A stretch of DNA of 64,000 nucleotides from Marinomonas shanghaiensis (GTDB taxonomy: Bacteria; Pseudomonadota; Gammaproteobacteria; Pseudomonadales; Marinomonadaceae). The stretch is from assembly GCF_003259175.1 (NCBI RefSeq), contig NZ_QGOK01000005.1:361947-425946 (forward strand), read 5' to 3'. The translations under genes and the position numbers were made by a program. The notes beneath the pieces were generated by a model, which saw only the letters and a list, made by a program, of their open reading frames with translations, searched no databases and was not told the DNA's origin. This document shows positions 38,818-48,157 of the stretch, piece by piece; position 1 is the stretch's first letter; every line of letters begins with the position of its first letter.

Positions 38818-40350
38818 TTATGATTTCGACTGGTTCCAGATAACCGAATAAAGATCGGTACGACGGTCTTTTAGGTTATTCACCGAACCTTCGCTGCGTG
38901 TCAGTTTCAGTTTGTCTAAATCCAAATCCGAGAACATGATCATTTCCGTGTTTGGGGTGGTCTCCGCCATGACCGCATCATGTGGATAAGAAAAGTCAGA
39001 AGGCGAAAAGACCGAGCTTTGCGCATATTGAATGTCTAAGTTTTCCACTTGCGGAAGGTTGCCACAGCTACCGCAAATAACCACATAACATTCGTTTTCA
39101 ATGGCACGAGCTTGGGCACAACGTCGCACACGCAAGTAACCATTTTTCGTATCTGTCCAGAATGGAACAAATAAAATGTCCATATCTTGTGCCGCCAGCA
39201 AGCGGCCCAACTCAGGAAACTCCACATCGTAGCAGATCAAAATACCGACACGACCCGCATCGGTGTTGAAAACACGTAATTCGTTACCACCTTCAATGAC
39301 CCAGTCACGGCGTTCATGGGGAGTGATGTGGATTTTCTTTTGTTCTTCGACCGTCCCGTCACGACGGCATAGGTAGCTAACGTTATAGACGATTTCATCT
39401 TCGATGACAGGCATGGAGCCGGTGATGACGTTGATGTTATAGCTGACCGCAAATTGTGACATTTCATTGATAAAGCGTTCAGTGAAACTGGCTAAAAAGC
39501 GAATCGCTTCGGTTTGGTTACCTTGATCTGGACTCAATCCAATTAAGGGCGCATTGAAAAACTCAGGGAATAAAACAAAGTCACTTTTGTAATCCGATAC
39601 TGCATCGATAAAGTATTCGACTTGCTTCAATAGCTCATCAACGCTTTCCACTTCACGCATTTGCCATTGAATCGCGCCGATACGAACTTGGGTTTTACGT
39701 GAGCGAATGACGTTGGTATCTGGCTCGAAGAAGATGTTTTTCCATTCCAATAAGGTGGCGTAGCCTTGAGATTTTTCATCTTCTGGCATGTAGCGCTTCA
39801 ACAAGCGCGTGACTTGGAAGTCGTTCGACAACTGGAAGGTTAAAATAGGATCGTAAATTTTACGTTCACGAACCGCTTCTAAGTATTCCGCTGCACTCAT
39901 CTCGTGGGCATGTTCGTGATAATTGGGAATACGACCGCCCGCTAAGATAGCGCGCAGATTATGCTGACGACAGAGTTCTTTTCGAGCTTCGTACAAACGA
40001 CGACCAAGACGGTAGCCTCGGTACTCTGGTGCGATTAGGGCGTCTAGGCCATACATAGCATCGCCCATAGGGTCGTTTAAAATATTTTCTTTTTGATCAA
40101 CCAGATCGTCATAGGTATGAGGGTTGCTGAAACGTTGGTAGCTAACCTGAACGGACAAAGCAAGACCGACGATTTTGCCATGGTCTTCTAAACAAATTTG
40201 TCCTTCCGGGAAAACACTGATGAGTTGGTGGATAGTGTGTTTAGGCCAAGCACCGCCAATGTCATGATAGACCTTATCCATCAGTACTTTAATTTCGTCG
40301 TAATCATCATTAGTCAGGTTACGAATGGTTAAATGTAAATCGTCGTGCAT
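38818..40350 (-). CDS. fused GNAT acetyltransferase and carbon-nitrogen hydrolase
   Basis: Bifunctional 510-residue protein. Residues 1 to about 205 are a GNAT domain: DALIAPEYRGYRLGRRLYEARKEL includes the acetyl-CoA-binding R/Q-x-x-G-x-G/A-like loop. Residues about 222-490 are a nitrilase-superfamily domain with the full Glu263-Lys339-Cys373 triad in FPEFFNAP, KKIHITPHE and LICYDVEFPE. Both halves look intact. This fusion is a recognised arrangement in many bacteria, but the natural amide and acyl acceptor are unknown. AAAGGAACGAC precedes the ATG. Neighbours (radA, amtB) give no clear hint, though a link to nitrogen release next to amtB/glnK is conceivable. Confidence 0.88.
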   Translation of the reverse strand: MHDDLHLTIRNLTNDDYDEIKVLMDKVYHDIGGAWPKHTIHQLISVFPEGQICLEDHGKIVGLALSVQVSYQRFSNPHTYDDLVDQKENILNDPMGDAMYGLDALIAPEYRGYRLGRRLYEARKELCRQHNLRAILAGGRIPNYHEHAHEMSAAEYLEAVRERKIYDPILTFQLSNDFQVTRLLKRYMPEDEKSQGYATLLEWKNIFFEPDTNVIRSRKTQVRIGAIQWQMREVESVDELLKQVEYFIDAVSDYKSDFVLFPEFFNAPLIGLSPDQGNQTEAIRFLASFTERFINEMSQFAVSYNINVITGSMPVIEDEIVYNVSYLCRRDGTVEEQKKIHITPHERRDWVIEGGNELRVFNTDAGRVGILICYDVEFPELGRLLAAQDMDILFVPFWTDTKNGYLRVRRCAQARAIENECYVVICGSCGNLPQVENLDIQYAQSSVFSPSDFSYPHDAVMAETTPNTEMIMFSDLDLDKLKLTRSEGSVNNLKDRRTDLYSVIWNQSKS

Positions 40351-40470
40351 TGTCGTTCCTTTGGATTTTCATCAACTGTATGACGCTATGATAACGCGTA
40401 TCGGTGTGAGTAAGTAGTTTTGTAGTCTGTATGAGAAGGGGAAACGTGATTCTAGTTGGCAATAAAAGAG

Positions 40471-40496
40471 AAAACCCCCGCCAAGGCGAGGGTTTT
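40471..40496 (-). terminator. terminator of the glnK-amtB operon
   Basis: AAAACCCCCGCC (40471-40482) pairs with GGCGAGGGTTTT (40485-40496) with one mismatch. On the minus strand the stem leads into CTCTTTTATT. It is about 30 bp past the amtB stop. Confidence 0.8.
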
Positions 40497-40524
40497 CGAC
40501 GTTCAATATCGTTTTAAGAAAAGA

Positions 40525-41790
40525 TTATTTTTTGCTAAATTCTGGGTACGCTTCCATACCACACTCAGAAAGGTCAACACCTTCGTACTCTTCTTCTTCA
40601 GTAACGCGAACACCCATGATGGCTTTGATGACCAACCAAACCACTAAGCTTGTTACGAATACCCAAACAAAGATTGTCAATGCGCCCGCGATTTGTCCGC
40701 CGAACGTAGTGCCATCATTAGTCAGTGGCACAGCTAGCAAGCCCCAAAGACCCACCACACCGTGAACAGAGATCGCGCCCACTGGATCATCAATTTTTAG
40801 CTTGTCTAGCGTCAGAATAGACACAACAACAATTAAACCACCTACAAGACCGATTAGCGTTGCACCTAGTGCAGACGGTGTGTCAGGACCTGCCGTGATA
40901 GCAACCAAACCAGCCAATGCACCGTTTAGAAGCATGGTTAGATCGGCTTTACCGAATAAGATTCGAGCTAGAATCAGCGCGCCAATTGCACCACCAGCAG
41001 CGGCCGCATTCGTGTTCAAGAACACCATAGCAACTGCGTTTGCGTTAGCGATGTCGCCAAGTTTTAGAACAGAGCCACCGTTGAAGCCGAACCAACCCAT
41101 CCAAAGGATGAATGTGCCTAGCGTGGCTAGTGGTAGGTTAGCACCAGGAATAGCACGAACTTCACCGTTAGGACCGTACTTACCTTTACGAGCGCCAAGT
41201 ACCAACACGCCGGCTAGCGCAGCAGAAGCACCCGCCATGTGAACGATACCAGAACCTGCGAAGTCAGTGAAACCTAGGTCACCAAGGCTAAACATACCGA
41301 ATACAGAACCGCCGCCCCAAGTCCAGTTGCCTTCCATTGGGTAGATGAAGCCTGTCATTACCACTGCAAACACGAGGAAAGCCCATAGCTTCATACGTTC
41401 AGCAACGGCACCCGATACGATAGACATGGCTGTCGCAACGAACACTACTTGGAAGAAGAAGTCAGAAGCACCAGAGTAAATGGCACCGCCTTCGAATCCA
41501 CCTTCACGACCCGCAAAGTCCGTTAGAGTAGAAGCAACATCAACATCTTGAATACCCGTTAGGAACCAGTTACCGCCATACATGATGGAGTAGCCGCACA
41601 CTAGGTACATGATGCAAGAAATGGCGAAAAGAGCCACGTTCTTGGTAAGAATTTCCGTGGTATTTTTAGCGCGTACTAAACCCGCTTCCAACATGGCAAA
41701 TCCGGCTGCCATCCACATAACCAGCGCGCCACACACCAAGAAATAAAAGGTATCCATGGCATATTGTAAGTGAAAAATTTGGTCTTGCAT
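40525..41790 (-). CDS. amtB: ammonium transporter AmtB
   Basis: Trimeric inner-membrane ammonium channel, 421 residues with about 11 helices. The twin pore histidines are His184 (GIVHMAG) and His343 (SVHGVVG). The pore segments MWMAAGFAMLEAGLVRAKN and MGWFGFNGGS are typical. There is no signal peptide; the N terminus MQDQIFHLQYAMDTFYF enters the first helix directly, unlike E. coli AmtB, which has a cleaved one. It lies 38 bp behind glnK on the same strand, and the PII protein is expected to block the channel when nitrogen is plentiful. Confidence 0.95.
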   Translation of the reverse strand: MQDQIFHLQYAMDTFYFLVCGALVMWMAAGFAMLEAGLVRAKNTTEILTKNVALFAISCIMYLVCGYSIMYGGNWFLTGIQDVDVASTLTDFAGREGGFEGGAIYSGASDFFFQVVFVATAMSIVSGAVAERMKLWAFLVFAVVMTGFIYPMEGNWTWGGGSVFGMFSLGDLGFTDFAGSGIVHMAGASAALAGVLVLGARKGKYGPNGEVRAIPGANLPLATLGTFILWMGWFGFNGGSVLKLGDIANANAVAMVFLNTNAAAAGGAIGALILARILFGKADLTMLLNGALAGLVAITAGPDTPSALGATLIGLVGGLIVVVSILTLDKLKIDDPVGAISVHGVVGLWGLLAVPLTNDGTTFGGQIAGALTIFVWVFVTSLVVWLVIKAIMGVRVTEEEEYEGVDLSECGMEAYPEFSKK

Positions 41791-41828
41791 GTTTCGCCCC
41801 CCTAAAGGCTTGTATAATTCGAGCAGTC

Positions 41829-42188
<360 letters not shown>

Positions 42189-42224
42189 TCAGTTTTATTG
42201 TCGTATCGCAGGTACTTAGCTTTA

Positions 42225-42240
42225 TTCAATATGCGTGCCA
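42225..42240 (-). promoter_or_regulatory. sigma-54 promoter of glnK-amtB
   Basis: On the minus strand the sequence is TGGCACGCATATTGAA, which matches TGGCACG-N4-TTGCA except for A in place of the C of the -12 GC. Spacing between the -24 and -12 elements is exact. Confidence 0.75.
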
Positions 42241-42358
42241 TATATCGACATCCCTATGTAATAAGGGCTTTGTAAGGATTTTGTCGATTTCTTGAAATTA
42301 AAAAGAGTGCAAGATGGCTTAGTATTGTGCGGCATATTGGGGTGTGTTCATCAAATGC

Positions 42359-42375
42359 TGCATTTAATTGGTGCA
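42359..42375. promoter_or_regulatory. NtrC-like site upstream of glnK
   Basis: TGCATTTAATTGGTGCA matches 11 of 14 NtrC consensus positions, with a perfect right half. It is centred about 130-140 bp upstream of the sigma-54 promoter's expected start, a normal enhancer distance. Confidence 0.6.
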
Positions 42376-42426
42376 AATCCTATCTCGTCGCACAGAGAAT
42401 TTCTTGTCGAGAGCTTTATCTTGTTG

Positions 42427-42458
42427 CTTTAGATGCAGAAAATATTCTCTATCTAAAG
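42427..42458. repeat. 32-bp dyad symmetry in the glnK-ubiK gap
   Basis: CTTTAGAT (42427-42434) and ATCTAAAG (42451-42458) are perfectly complementary, and the inner AGAA and TTCT also pair. There is no T run on either side, so a terminator is unlikely. It lies in a 490-bp gene-free stretch that otherwise shows only the glnK control region; no other feature was seen there. Confidence 0.6.
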
Positions 42459-42659
42459 ACTTATCCATGCCTTATTTAGAGGATTTTAAACAAATGGAAG
42501 GCGATGTTTTTTGATTGTATGCACAAAAAAGAGGCGGTTAAGGGGCGATCTTAGAGAAGGGAAAGTCGATTTATGAATCCGTCACGTCAGATAACTTGTT
42601 TGCACCTTCCCTAGGCTTCTATACTATTGGGCATTATGAGCATGAAAAAAGAGAACGAC

Positions 42660-42905
42660 ATGATAGATCAATTTATAAAGCAGCTTGGCACTGGACTGGG
42701 GCAAGCCGCCGAGACACTAGGTAAACTGCCAAAAGAAGAGATTCAAGCACAATTGCATGAAGTGGCTCGTAACACGTTAAGCAAAATGGATCTTGTCACT
42801 CGTGAAGAGTTTGAAGTGCAAGCCGCTATGTTAGCAAAATACCGTGAAAAATTGGCGGCGCTTGAGGCGCGCTTACAGGAGTTGGAGCAGTCGAGCACAA
42901 AATAA
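42660..42905 (+). CDS. ubiK: ubiquinone biosynthesis accessory factor UbiK (BMFP family)
   Basis: Short helical protein of 81 residues; in E. coli UbiK binds UbiJ and assists ubiquinone synthesis under air. The pattern MIDQFIKQLGTGLGQAAETLGKLPKEEIQAQLHEVARNTLSKMDLVTREEFEVQ, then a coiled coil to the end, is that of the YqiC/BMFP family. I start at ATG 42660; the frame extends 11 codons upstream but the family begins here. It is monocistronic, ending in a bidirectional terminator. Note that ubiJ, its usual partner, is missing from the ubiE-ubiB locus in this window. Confidence 0.85.
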   Translation: MIDQFIKQLGTGLGQAAETLGKLPKEEIQAQLHEVARNTLSKMDLVTREEFEVQAAMLAKYREKLAALEARLQELEQSSTK

Positions 42906-42908
42906 AAA

Positions 42909-42936
42909 AAGGCGCTCATAAGGGTGAGCGCCTTTG
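42909..42936. terminator. bidirectional terminator between ubiK and the Trp-rich gene
   Basis: GGCGCTCA (42911-42918) and TGAGCGCC (42925-42932) form a perfect stem with a 6-nt loop, extended by A-T pairs. T residues follow on the plus strand and a longer T run on the minus strand, serving both convergent genes. Confidence 0.88.
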
Positions 42937-42960
42937 TTAAAGCTGAAAGCGAGTAGCTGA

Positions 42961-43182
42961 TCACTTCCAGCCTTGTTGCCAATGGTCCGCTGACGTTAAA
43001 TCACGCCAAGGGTGAATGTACTGCTGTTTGTTTATCACCGCCTCAAGCACGCATTCTGTAACGGTATCTTCTTCGTCTCTTATTAACTGCGTGACGATGA
43101 AATGCTTTTCTTTCTGCTGTGGCGACGTAGAGGTCCACTTGGACAACAGCAGCTTGTTGGGGTTTATTGGGTTGTTTGCCAT
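42961..43182 (-). CDS. small tryptophan-rich conserved protein (TIGR02450 type)
   Basis: 73 residues. The arrangement NPINPNKLLLSKWTSTSPQQKEKHFIVTQL, CVLEAVINKQQYIHPWRDL and WQQGWK matches the TIGR02450 family of short Trp-rich proteins. Function unknown. I start at ATG 43182 (MANNP), not the GTG at 43191. It is convergent with ubiK and divergent from comM. Confidence 0.8.
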   Translation of the reverse strand: MANNPINPNKLLLSKWTSTSPQQKEKHFIVTQLIRDEEDTVTECVLEAVINKQQYIHPWRDLTSADHWQQGWK

Positions 43183-43276
43183 TAGATCCACTCATTAACC
43201 ATGTAAAACTTTATACGACATTTGTGAAGCGCTGGATTGCTTTTCACACCAGAAATAATGATATCAAGGAGAGATT

Positions 43277-44788
43277 ATGAGTTTAGCCACTATTTACAGT
43301 CGTGCCCGTGTTGGCGTGTCTTCCCCTCTGGTCACCGTAGAAACCCATATTTCCAACGGTCTTCCCTCGCTGAACATTGTCGGTTTACCAGAAGCCGCCG
43401 TTCGGGAAGCAAAGGATCGTGTGCGCAGTGCCATTATCAATAGTCATTTTGAATGGCCGACACGCCGAGTCACTATCAATCTCGCGCCAGCCGATTTACC
43501 AAAAGAAGGTGGCCGTTATGATCTGGCCATTGCCATTAGTGTGTTAGCGGCATCAGGGCAGCTTGGCGACATAAGCTTACGTGACACTGAGTTTATTGGT
43601 GAGTTAGCGTTGTCTGGAGACATTCGTGGGGTCTCTGGTCTTTTGCCATCTGCTATTGCTTGTCATCAAGCCAATCGACAACTGATTCTGCCAGAAGACA
43701 ATCAACAAGAAGCGGCGTTGGTGGAAGGCAATGCGGTTTTTGCCAAGCATCTCACTCAAGTAACCGCCCATTTATTAAAACAAACTCAGCTTCCCACTTG
43801 CGTGTCGAAACCTGTCGAGCCTTTACCCTTGGATCACAAAGACATGCGAGATGTAAAAGGCCAATACCAAGCTCGCCGAGCTTTAGAAGTGGCTGCTGCT
43901 GGGGGACATAATCTGTTATTTATTGGTCCGGCTGGCACGGGCAAAACCATGTTGGCGTCACGCTTACCTAGTATTATGCCAGCTATGACCGAAGCCGAAG
44001 CACTAGCGGTGGCATCTGTGCAATCGGTGGCAGGGCGAAAAATGGGTCTGGATTGGCATTGGTCCGAACGACCTTTTCGTTCGCCACACCATTCGTGTTC
44101 GGCGGCAGCCTTGGTGGGAGGAGGGTCTATACCGAAACCAGGCGAAGCGTCTTTGGCCCATTGCGGCGTCTTGTTCCTCGATGAGTTACCAGAATTCGAC
44201 CGTAAGGTGCTCGAAGTGCTGCGTGAACCATTAGAAAACGGCGAAGTGCATATTTCCCGTGCTCGCGGTCAGATGTCTTTTCCTGCGCGTTTTCAGCTGG
44301 TCGCGGCGATGAACGCCAGTAATGAAGCTTACAATGGCGGGCAGGATTATTATCAATCCAGTGCCAGCCAAAAATACCTAAAAAAACTCTCTGCGCCTTT
44401 TTTGGACCGAATCGATTTGCATGTGGAAGTGCCACCTTTGCCATCTGATGTCTTGGTCAATGCTCAAGAAGAAGGAGAGTGCAGTGCCCGTGTTCGTGAG
44501 CGTGTGGAAAGAGCGGTGGCGCGGCAAAGAGCCAGACAAAACGTGCAAAACGCCCTGTTAAGTGGTCGTCAATTAGAGGCCATTTGTGCGTTAAGCGATG
44601 ATGACAAACAATTCATGCAGCACGCCTTAGAAAAGCTCAAACTTTCCGCACGAGCGTATCATCGTGTATTAAAGGTGGCATTAACGTTGGCCGATTTAAA
44701 CGACTCGCCCGTTACCAGGGCCCATTTAATGGAATCGTTAAGCTACCGGAAAATGGAGAAAACCCTGTCTATGGCCATTTCTTCTTAG
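43277..44788 (+). CDS. comM: YifB/ComM family Mg-chelatase-like AAA+ ATPase
   Basis: Hexameric helicase that in naturally transformable bacteria promotes branch migration during DNA uptake. The N-terminal Lon-protease-like domain (about 1-170, GLPEAAVREAKDRVRSAI and APADLPKEGGRYDLAIA) is followed by an AAA+ core with Walker A GPAGTGKT at 217-224, HHSCSAAALVGGGSIPKPGEASLAHCGVLFLDELPEF and a C-terminal Mg-chelatase-related domain. Length 503 is normal. AAGGAGAG lies just before the ATG. It is a single gene here. Confidence 0.93.
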   Translation: MSLATIYSRARVGVSSPLVTVETHISNGLPSLNIVGLPEAAVREAKDRVRSAIINSHFEWPTRRVTINLAPADLPKEGGRYDLAIAISVLAASGQLGDISLRDTEFIGELALSGDIRGVSGLLPSAIACHQANRQLILPEDNQQEAALVEGNAVFAKHLTQVTAHLLKQTQLPTCVSKPVEPLPLDHKDMRDVKGQYQARRALEVAAAGGHNLLFIGPAGTGKTMLASRLPSIMPAMTEAEALAVASVQSVAGRKMGLDWHWSERPFRSPHHSCSAAALVGGGSIPKPGEASLAHCGVLFLDELPEFDRKVLEVLREPLENGEVHISRARGQMSFPARFQLVAAMNASNEAYNGGQDYYQSSASQKYLKKLSAPFLDRIDLHVEVPPLPSDVLVNAQEEGECSARVRERVERAVARQRARQNVQNALLSGRQLEAICALSDDDKQFMQHALEKLKLSARAYHRVLKVALTLADLNDSPVTRAHLMESLSYRKMEKTLSMAISS

Positions 44789-45018
44789 AAGATAGTGTCT
44801 TTTTTGATCAATGGGCATTCATCCAGCCTTAGGGAGTCGACGATCGATAGGCTCAAATTTTTTAGACAGAGATCAACCAATATAAAGGCTGTTGTAACTT
44901 ATGTCATTTGGTTACAATCCAGCTCCCGTTTTTGGGACGCATAATAATTAAATAGTGGTTGCCTATTTGTCGTCGCTGATTGACGGCCAGACGAATAGCA
45001 TAAGTGGAGTGTGGTTTT

Positions 45019-45948
45019 ATGGTTATCCAGCTGTTCCCCCTTTGGGCGTTGTTGCTTTCAGGCGTCGCCTTTTTACAGCCGAGTTTGTTTACCGGCTTGA
45101 GTTCTCAGATTGTGCCCTTGTTAACCATTATTATGTTGGCAATGGGATTAACTTTAAGCCCCGCGGACTTCAAACAAGTCTTAAAAAACGGTAAAGCCGT
45201 AGGCGTGGGCGTATTATTGCAATTCTTAGTTATGCCCATCGCGGCGTTTTGTGTGGCCTTTGTCTTTGGTTTTGACACCGAGCTGACTGTTGGCATGTTA
45301 CTGGTTGGTAGCGTGGCGGGTGGTACGTCATCGAACGTCATGTGCTATTTAGCCAAAGGCGATACCGCCTTGTCGATTTCTATGACGGCAATTTCGACCT
45401 TGCTTGGTGTGGTATTAACGCCATTCCTTGTGTCGCTCATGATAGGGCAAAGTGTCGATGTCCCCGTGGCTGGTATGCTACTGAGCTTGTTTAAAATTGT
45501 GCTTCTTCCCGTTGCGGCTGGTGTGTTAATTAATACTTTTTTCTCAAAATTTGTCCGCAAGGCTGAGCCGATTTTCCCTTACATTTCGATGTTTGCTATC
45601 GTGCTGATCATTGCGATTGTGGTGGCATTAAGTGCCTCTAAAATCGTTCAAGTTGGTCTGATTGTTGCGGCTGCGGTGATTTTGCATAATGCCATTGGTT
45701 TGACACTAGGTTATTGGGTAACCTATTTGCTTGGTTTTGATGCGCGTATTTGCCGTACCATTGCCTTTGAAGTGGGCTTGCAAAACTCTGGCTTAGCAGC
45801 CGCGTTGGCGGTGAAATTCTTCACCCCAATGGCCGCGCTACCTGGCACTATTTTCAGTGTGTGGCACAATATTTCAGGATCTTTATTGGCGAGCTACTGG
45901 AGTCGTCGCCCTGTTGCTGAAAACAAGGCCAAAGAAACTGCTAAATAA
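45019..45948 (+). CDS. bile acid:sodium symporter family transporter
   Basis: Secondary transporter of about 309 residues with ten predicted helices. GLTLSPADFKQVLKNG, GSVAGGTSSNVMCYLAKGD and FEVGLQNSGLAAALAVKFF are conserved BASS elements, the last two covering the broken helices that bind sodium. Substrate is unknown; bacterial members carry pantoate, pyruvate, keto-acids or sulfonates. ATG 45019 is preferred since GGAG lies 9 bases upstream; a GTG at 45004 is in frame. It is alone and ends in a clear terminator. The preceding 230 bp show no gene. Confidence 0.88.
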   Translation: MVIQLFPLWALLLSGVAFLQPSLFTGLSSQIVPLLTIIMLAMGLTLSPADFKQVLKNGKAVGVGVLLQFLVMPIAAFCVAFVFGFDTELTVGMLLVGSVAGGTSSNVMCYLAKGDTALSISMTAISTLLGVVLTPFLVSLMIGQSVDVPVAGMLLSLFKIVLLPVAAGVLINTFFSKFVRKAEPIFPYISMFAIVLIIAIVVALSASKIVQVGLIVAAAVILHNAIGLTLGYWVTYLLGFDARICRTIAFEVGLQNSGLAAALAVKFFTPMAALPGTIFSVWHNISGSLLASYWSRRPVAENKAKETAK

Positions 45949-45971
45949 TGCTGTTGTTAGCGTCAACAAGA

Positions 45972-45998
45972 GGGATGCCATTTTCGCATCCCTTTTTT
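45972..45998 (+). terminator. intrinsic terminator of the BASS transporter gene
   Basis: GGGATGC (45972-45978) pairs with GCATCCC (45986-45992) across a 7-nt loop and is followed by six T residues. Confidence 0.9.
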
Positions 45999-46101
45999 GT
46001 GTCTGTTGGTTTTTCTCAGATGATTTTTCTCTCCGTGCGAGACGCTTCATTGTCGGGTACACTTGTGGCTGATTTTTAACAGCTTGAGCCAGAGTTTCCC
46101 C

Positions 46102-48153
46102 ATGAGCGAACCGTTACCTTCCATAGCCCAACGTCTACGTAATCTGAACGAGCGACAGCTGGATGCCGTAAAGCAAATCGATGGTCCTTTGCTGGTATTG
46201 GCAGGCGCAGGCTCAGGAAAAACCAGCGTAATTACGACAAAAATTGCTTACCTGATACAAACTTGCGGTTTTAAGGCCAACAGCATCATTGCGGTGACTT
46301 TTACCAATAAGGCGGCTCGAGAAATGAAAGAGCGCGTGGTTGGCATGCTGTCAAAGCAAGAAAGCCGAGGCTTGAGTATTTCAACCTTTCATAACTTGGG
46401 CTTGCGCATTTTACGCAAAGAATTTCGCCGTGCGGGTTTAAAAGAAGGCTTCACTTTATTTGATGCACAAGACTCACTCAGTCTAGTCAAAGAGATTTTG
46501 GATAAAGAATTTAATGGTCAAATGGACGCGGCGGCTTATTGTCAGAATACCATCTCCAATTGGAAAAACGATCTAACAACACCGCAAGAAGCCATGACCA
46601 ATGCGGACACAGAAGAATTTTTGTTAGCAGCACAGGTCTACGTGCAATATCAGCGTTATTTGCGTGCTTACAATGCCGTGGACTTTGACGATTTAATCTT
46701 GTTGCCTGTCAGTCTGTTGATGGCTGACGAGGAGCTGCGAGAGCGTTGGCAGAAAAAAGTTCGTTATTTGCTGGTGGATGAGTGCCAAGACACCAACGCC
46801 AGTCAGTACGAATTGATTCGTTTATTGGCGGGATTTCGTCGCTGCTTTACTCTAGTGGGAGACGATGACCAGTCTATTTACGCATGGCGTGGGGCGCGTC
46901 CAGAAAACTTAGAACGTTTATCTGTTGATTATCCCAATTTAAAACTGGTGAAACTGGAACAAAACTATCGTTCTACCAAAAGGATCCTCAAAGCCGCGAA
47001 TACCTTGATTGCCAACAATCCACACATCTACGATAAAGCCTTGTGGAGCGACCATGAAGAGGGCGATCCGATTCGCATCATGGTCACGCGTAACGAGGAC
47101 GCTGAATCCGAACGTGTCGCGGTAGAAATCCAATCTCGACATCTACGTCATGATATTCCGTATCGAGATTTTGCCATCCTGTATCGTGGTAACCACCAAG
47201 CACGACTATTGGAAATCAAACTGCAAGCCTATCGCATTCCCTACAAGATGAACGGCGGTACGTCTTTTTTCTCTCGCGCAGAAATCAAAGACCTAATGGG
47301 CTACTTGCGCCTTTTAGTGAACCCGCTGGACGATAATGCTTTTCTGCGTATCGTGAATTTACCACGTCGTGAAATCGGGCCGGCAACATTAGAAAAAGTC
47401 GGAAACCTTGCCACCGAACGGAGTGTCAGCCTGTTTGAAGCATCGGGCTACAAGGAACTGGAAGACAGCGTAACAGGGCGCTCGTTAAAAAGTTTGCAAG
47501 ATTTTGAACGTTGGTTGTCAACGTTGCGCAAGCGTTTGGCCGACGGCGCGTCACCCGTACCTGTGATTGAACAAATGATCCATGACATGGACTACTACAG
47601 TTGGATTCAGGAACAAACCTCATCAAGCAAAGCGGCAGAGCGGCGTATTGAAAACGTGCGTTTCTTACTGGACTCCATTCAACGCATGATGGAGTCTGCT
47701 TGGGAAGAGGATGAAAGCGCAGGATTGGATCAGGCGATAAGCAAACTGCTACTTATCGACATGCTAGAGCGCCAAGAAGAAGAGGAAGACGAAGACAAGG
47801 TTCAGTTGTTAACGCTTCATGCTTCGAAAGGTCTGGAGTATCCTCATGTCTTTTTAATTGGTTGCGAGGAAGAACTGTTACCGCACAGAAACAGTATTGA
47901 AAATGACGACATTGAAGAAGAACGTCGTTTGGCTTATGTGGGCATCACGCGAGCGAAAAAAACCTTATGCATCACCTTGGCGGCCAAGCGTCGTCAATAC
48001 GGTGAAGAAATTGACTGCATGCCGAGCCGATTTTTGGATGAACTGCCAGAAGAAGACTTGGTCTGGGAGGGGCGAGGTGATGAAGATGCGAGCGCTAAAA
48101 AAGAACGTGGACAAGCGTCTTTGTCAGCGTTAAAAGCCATGCTAAATAGCTAG
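46102..48153 (+). CDS. rep: ATP-dependent DNA helicase Rep
   Basis: 3'-5' superfamily 1A helicase that helps replication forks move through protein blocks. Walker A GAGSGKT is at residues 35-41; motifs II (LLVDECQDTN), III (VGDDDQSIYAWRGARPEN), IV (EQNYRS), V (TLHASKGLEYPHVFLIG) and VI (EERRLAYVGITRAKK) follow in order. I start at MSEPLPS (46102), giving 683 residues, close to E. coli Rep; the frame has further upstream codons without support. The short acidic stretch EEEEDEDK precedes motif V. UvrD is the main alternative, but the RGARPENLERL segment and length fit Rep. Confidence 0.93.
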   Translation: MSEPLPSIAQRLRNLNERQLDAVKQIDGPLLVLAGAGSGKTSVITTKIAYLIQTCGFKANSIIAVTFTNKAAREMKERVVGMLSKQESRGLSISTFHNLGLRILRKEFRRAGLKEGFTLFDAQDSLSLVKEILDKEFNGQMDAAAYCQNTISNWKNDLTTPQEAMTNADTEEFLLAAQVYVQYQRYLRAYNAVDFDDLILLPVSLLMADEELRERWQKKVRYLLVDECQDTNASQYELIRLLAGFRRCFTLVGDDDQSIYAWRGARPENLERLSVDYPNLKLVKLEQNYRSTKRILKAANTLIANNPHIYDKALWSDHEEGDPIRIMVTRNEDAESERVAVEIQSRHLRHDIPYRDFAILYRGNHQARLLEIKLQAYRIPYKMNGGTSFFSRAEIKDLMGYLRLLVNPLDDNAFLRIVNLPRREIGPATLEKVGNLATERSVSLFEASGYKELEDSVTGRSLKSLQDFERWLSTLRKRLADGASPVPVIEQMIHDMDYYSWIQEQTSSSKAAERRIENVRFLLDSIQRMMESAWEEDESAGLDQAISKLLLIDMLERQEEEEDEDKVQLLTLHASKGLEYPHVFLIGCEEELLPHRNSIENDDIEEERRLAYVGITRAKKTLCITLAAKRRQYGEEIDCMPSRFLDELPEEDLVWEGRGDEDASAKKERGQASLSALKAMLNS

Positions 48154-48157
48154 CAGG

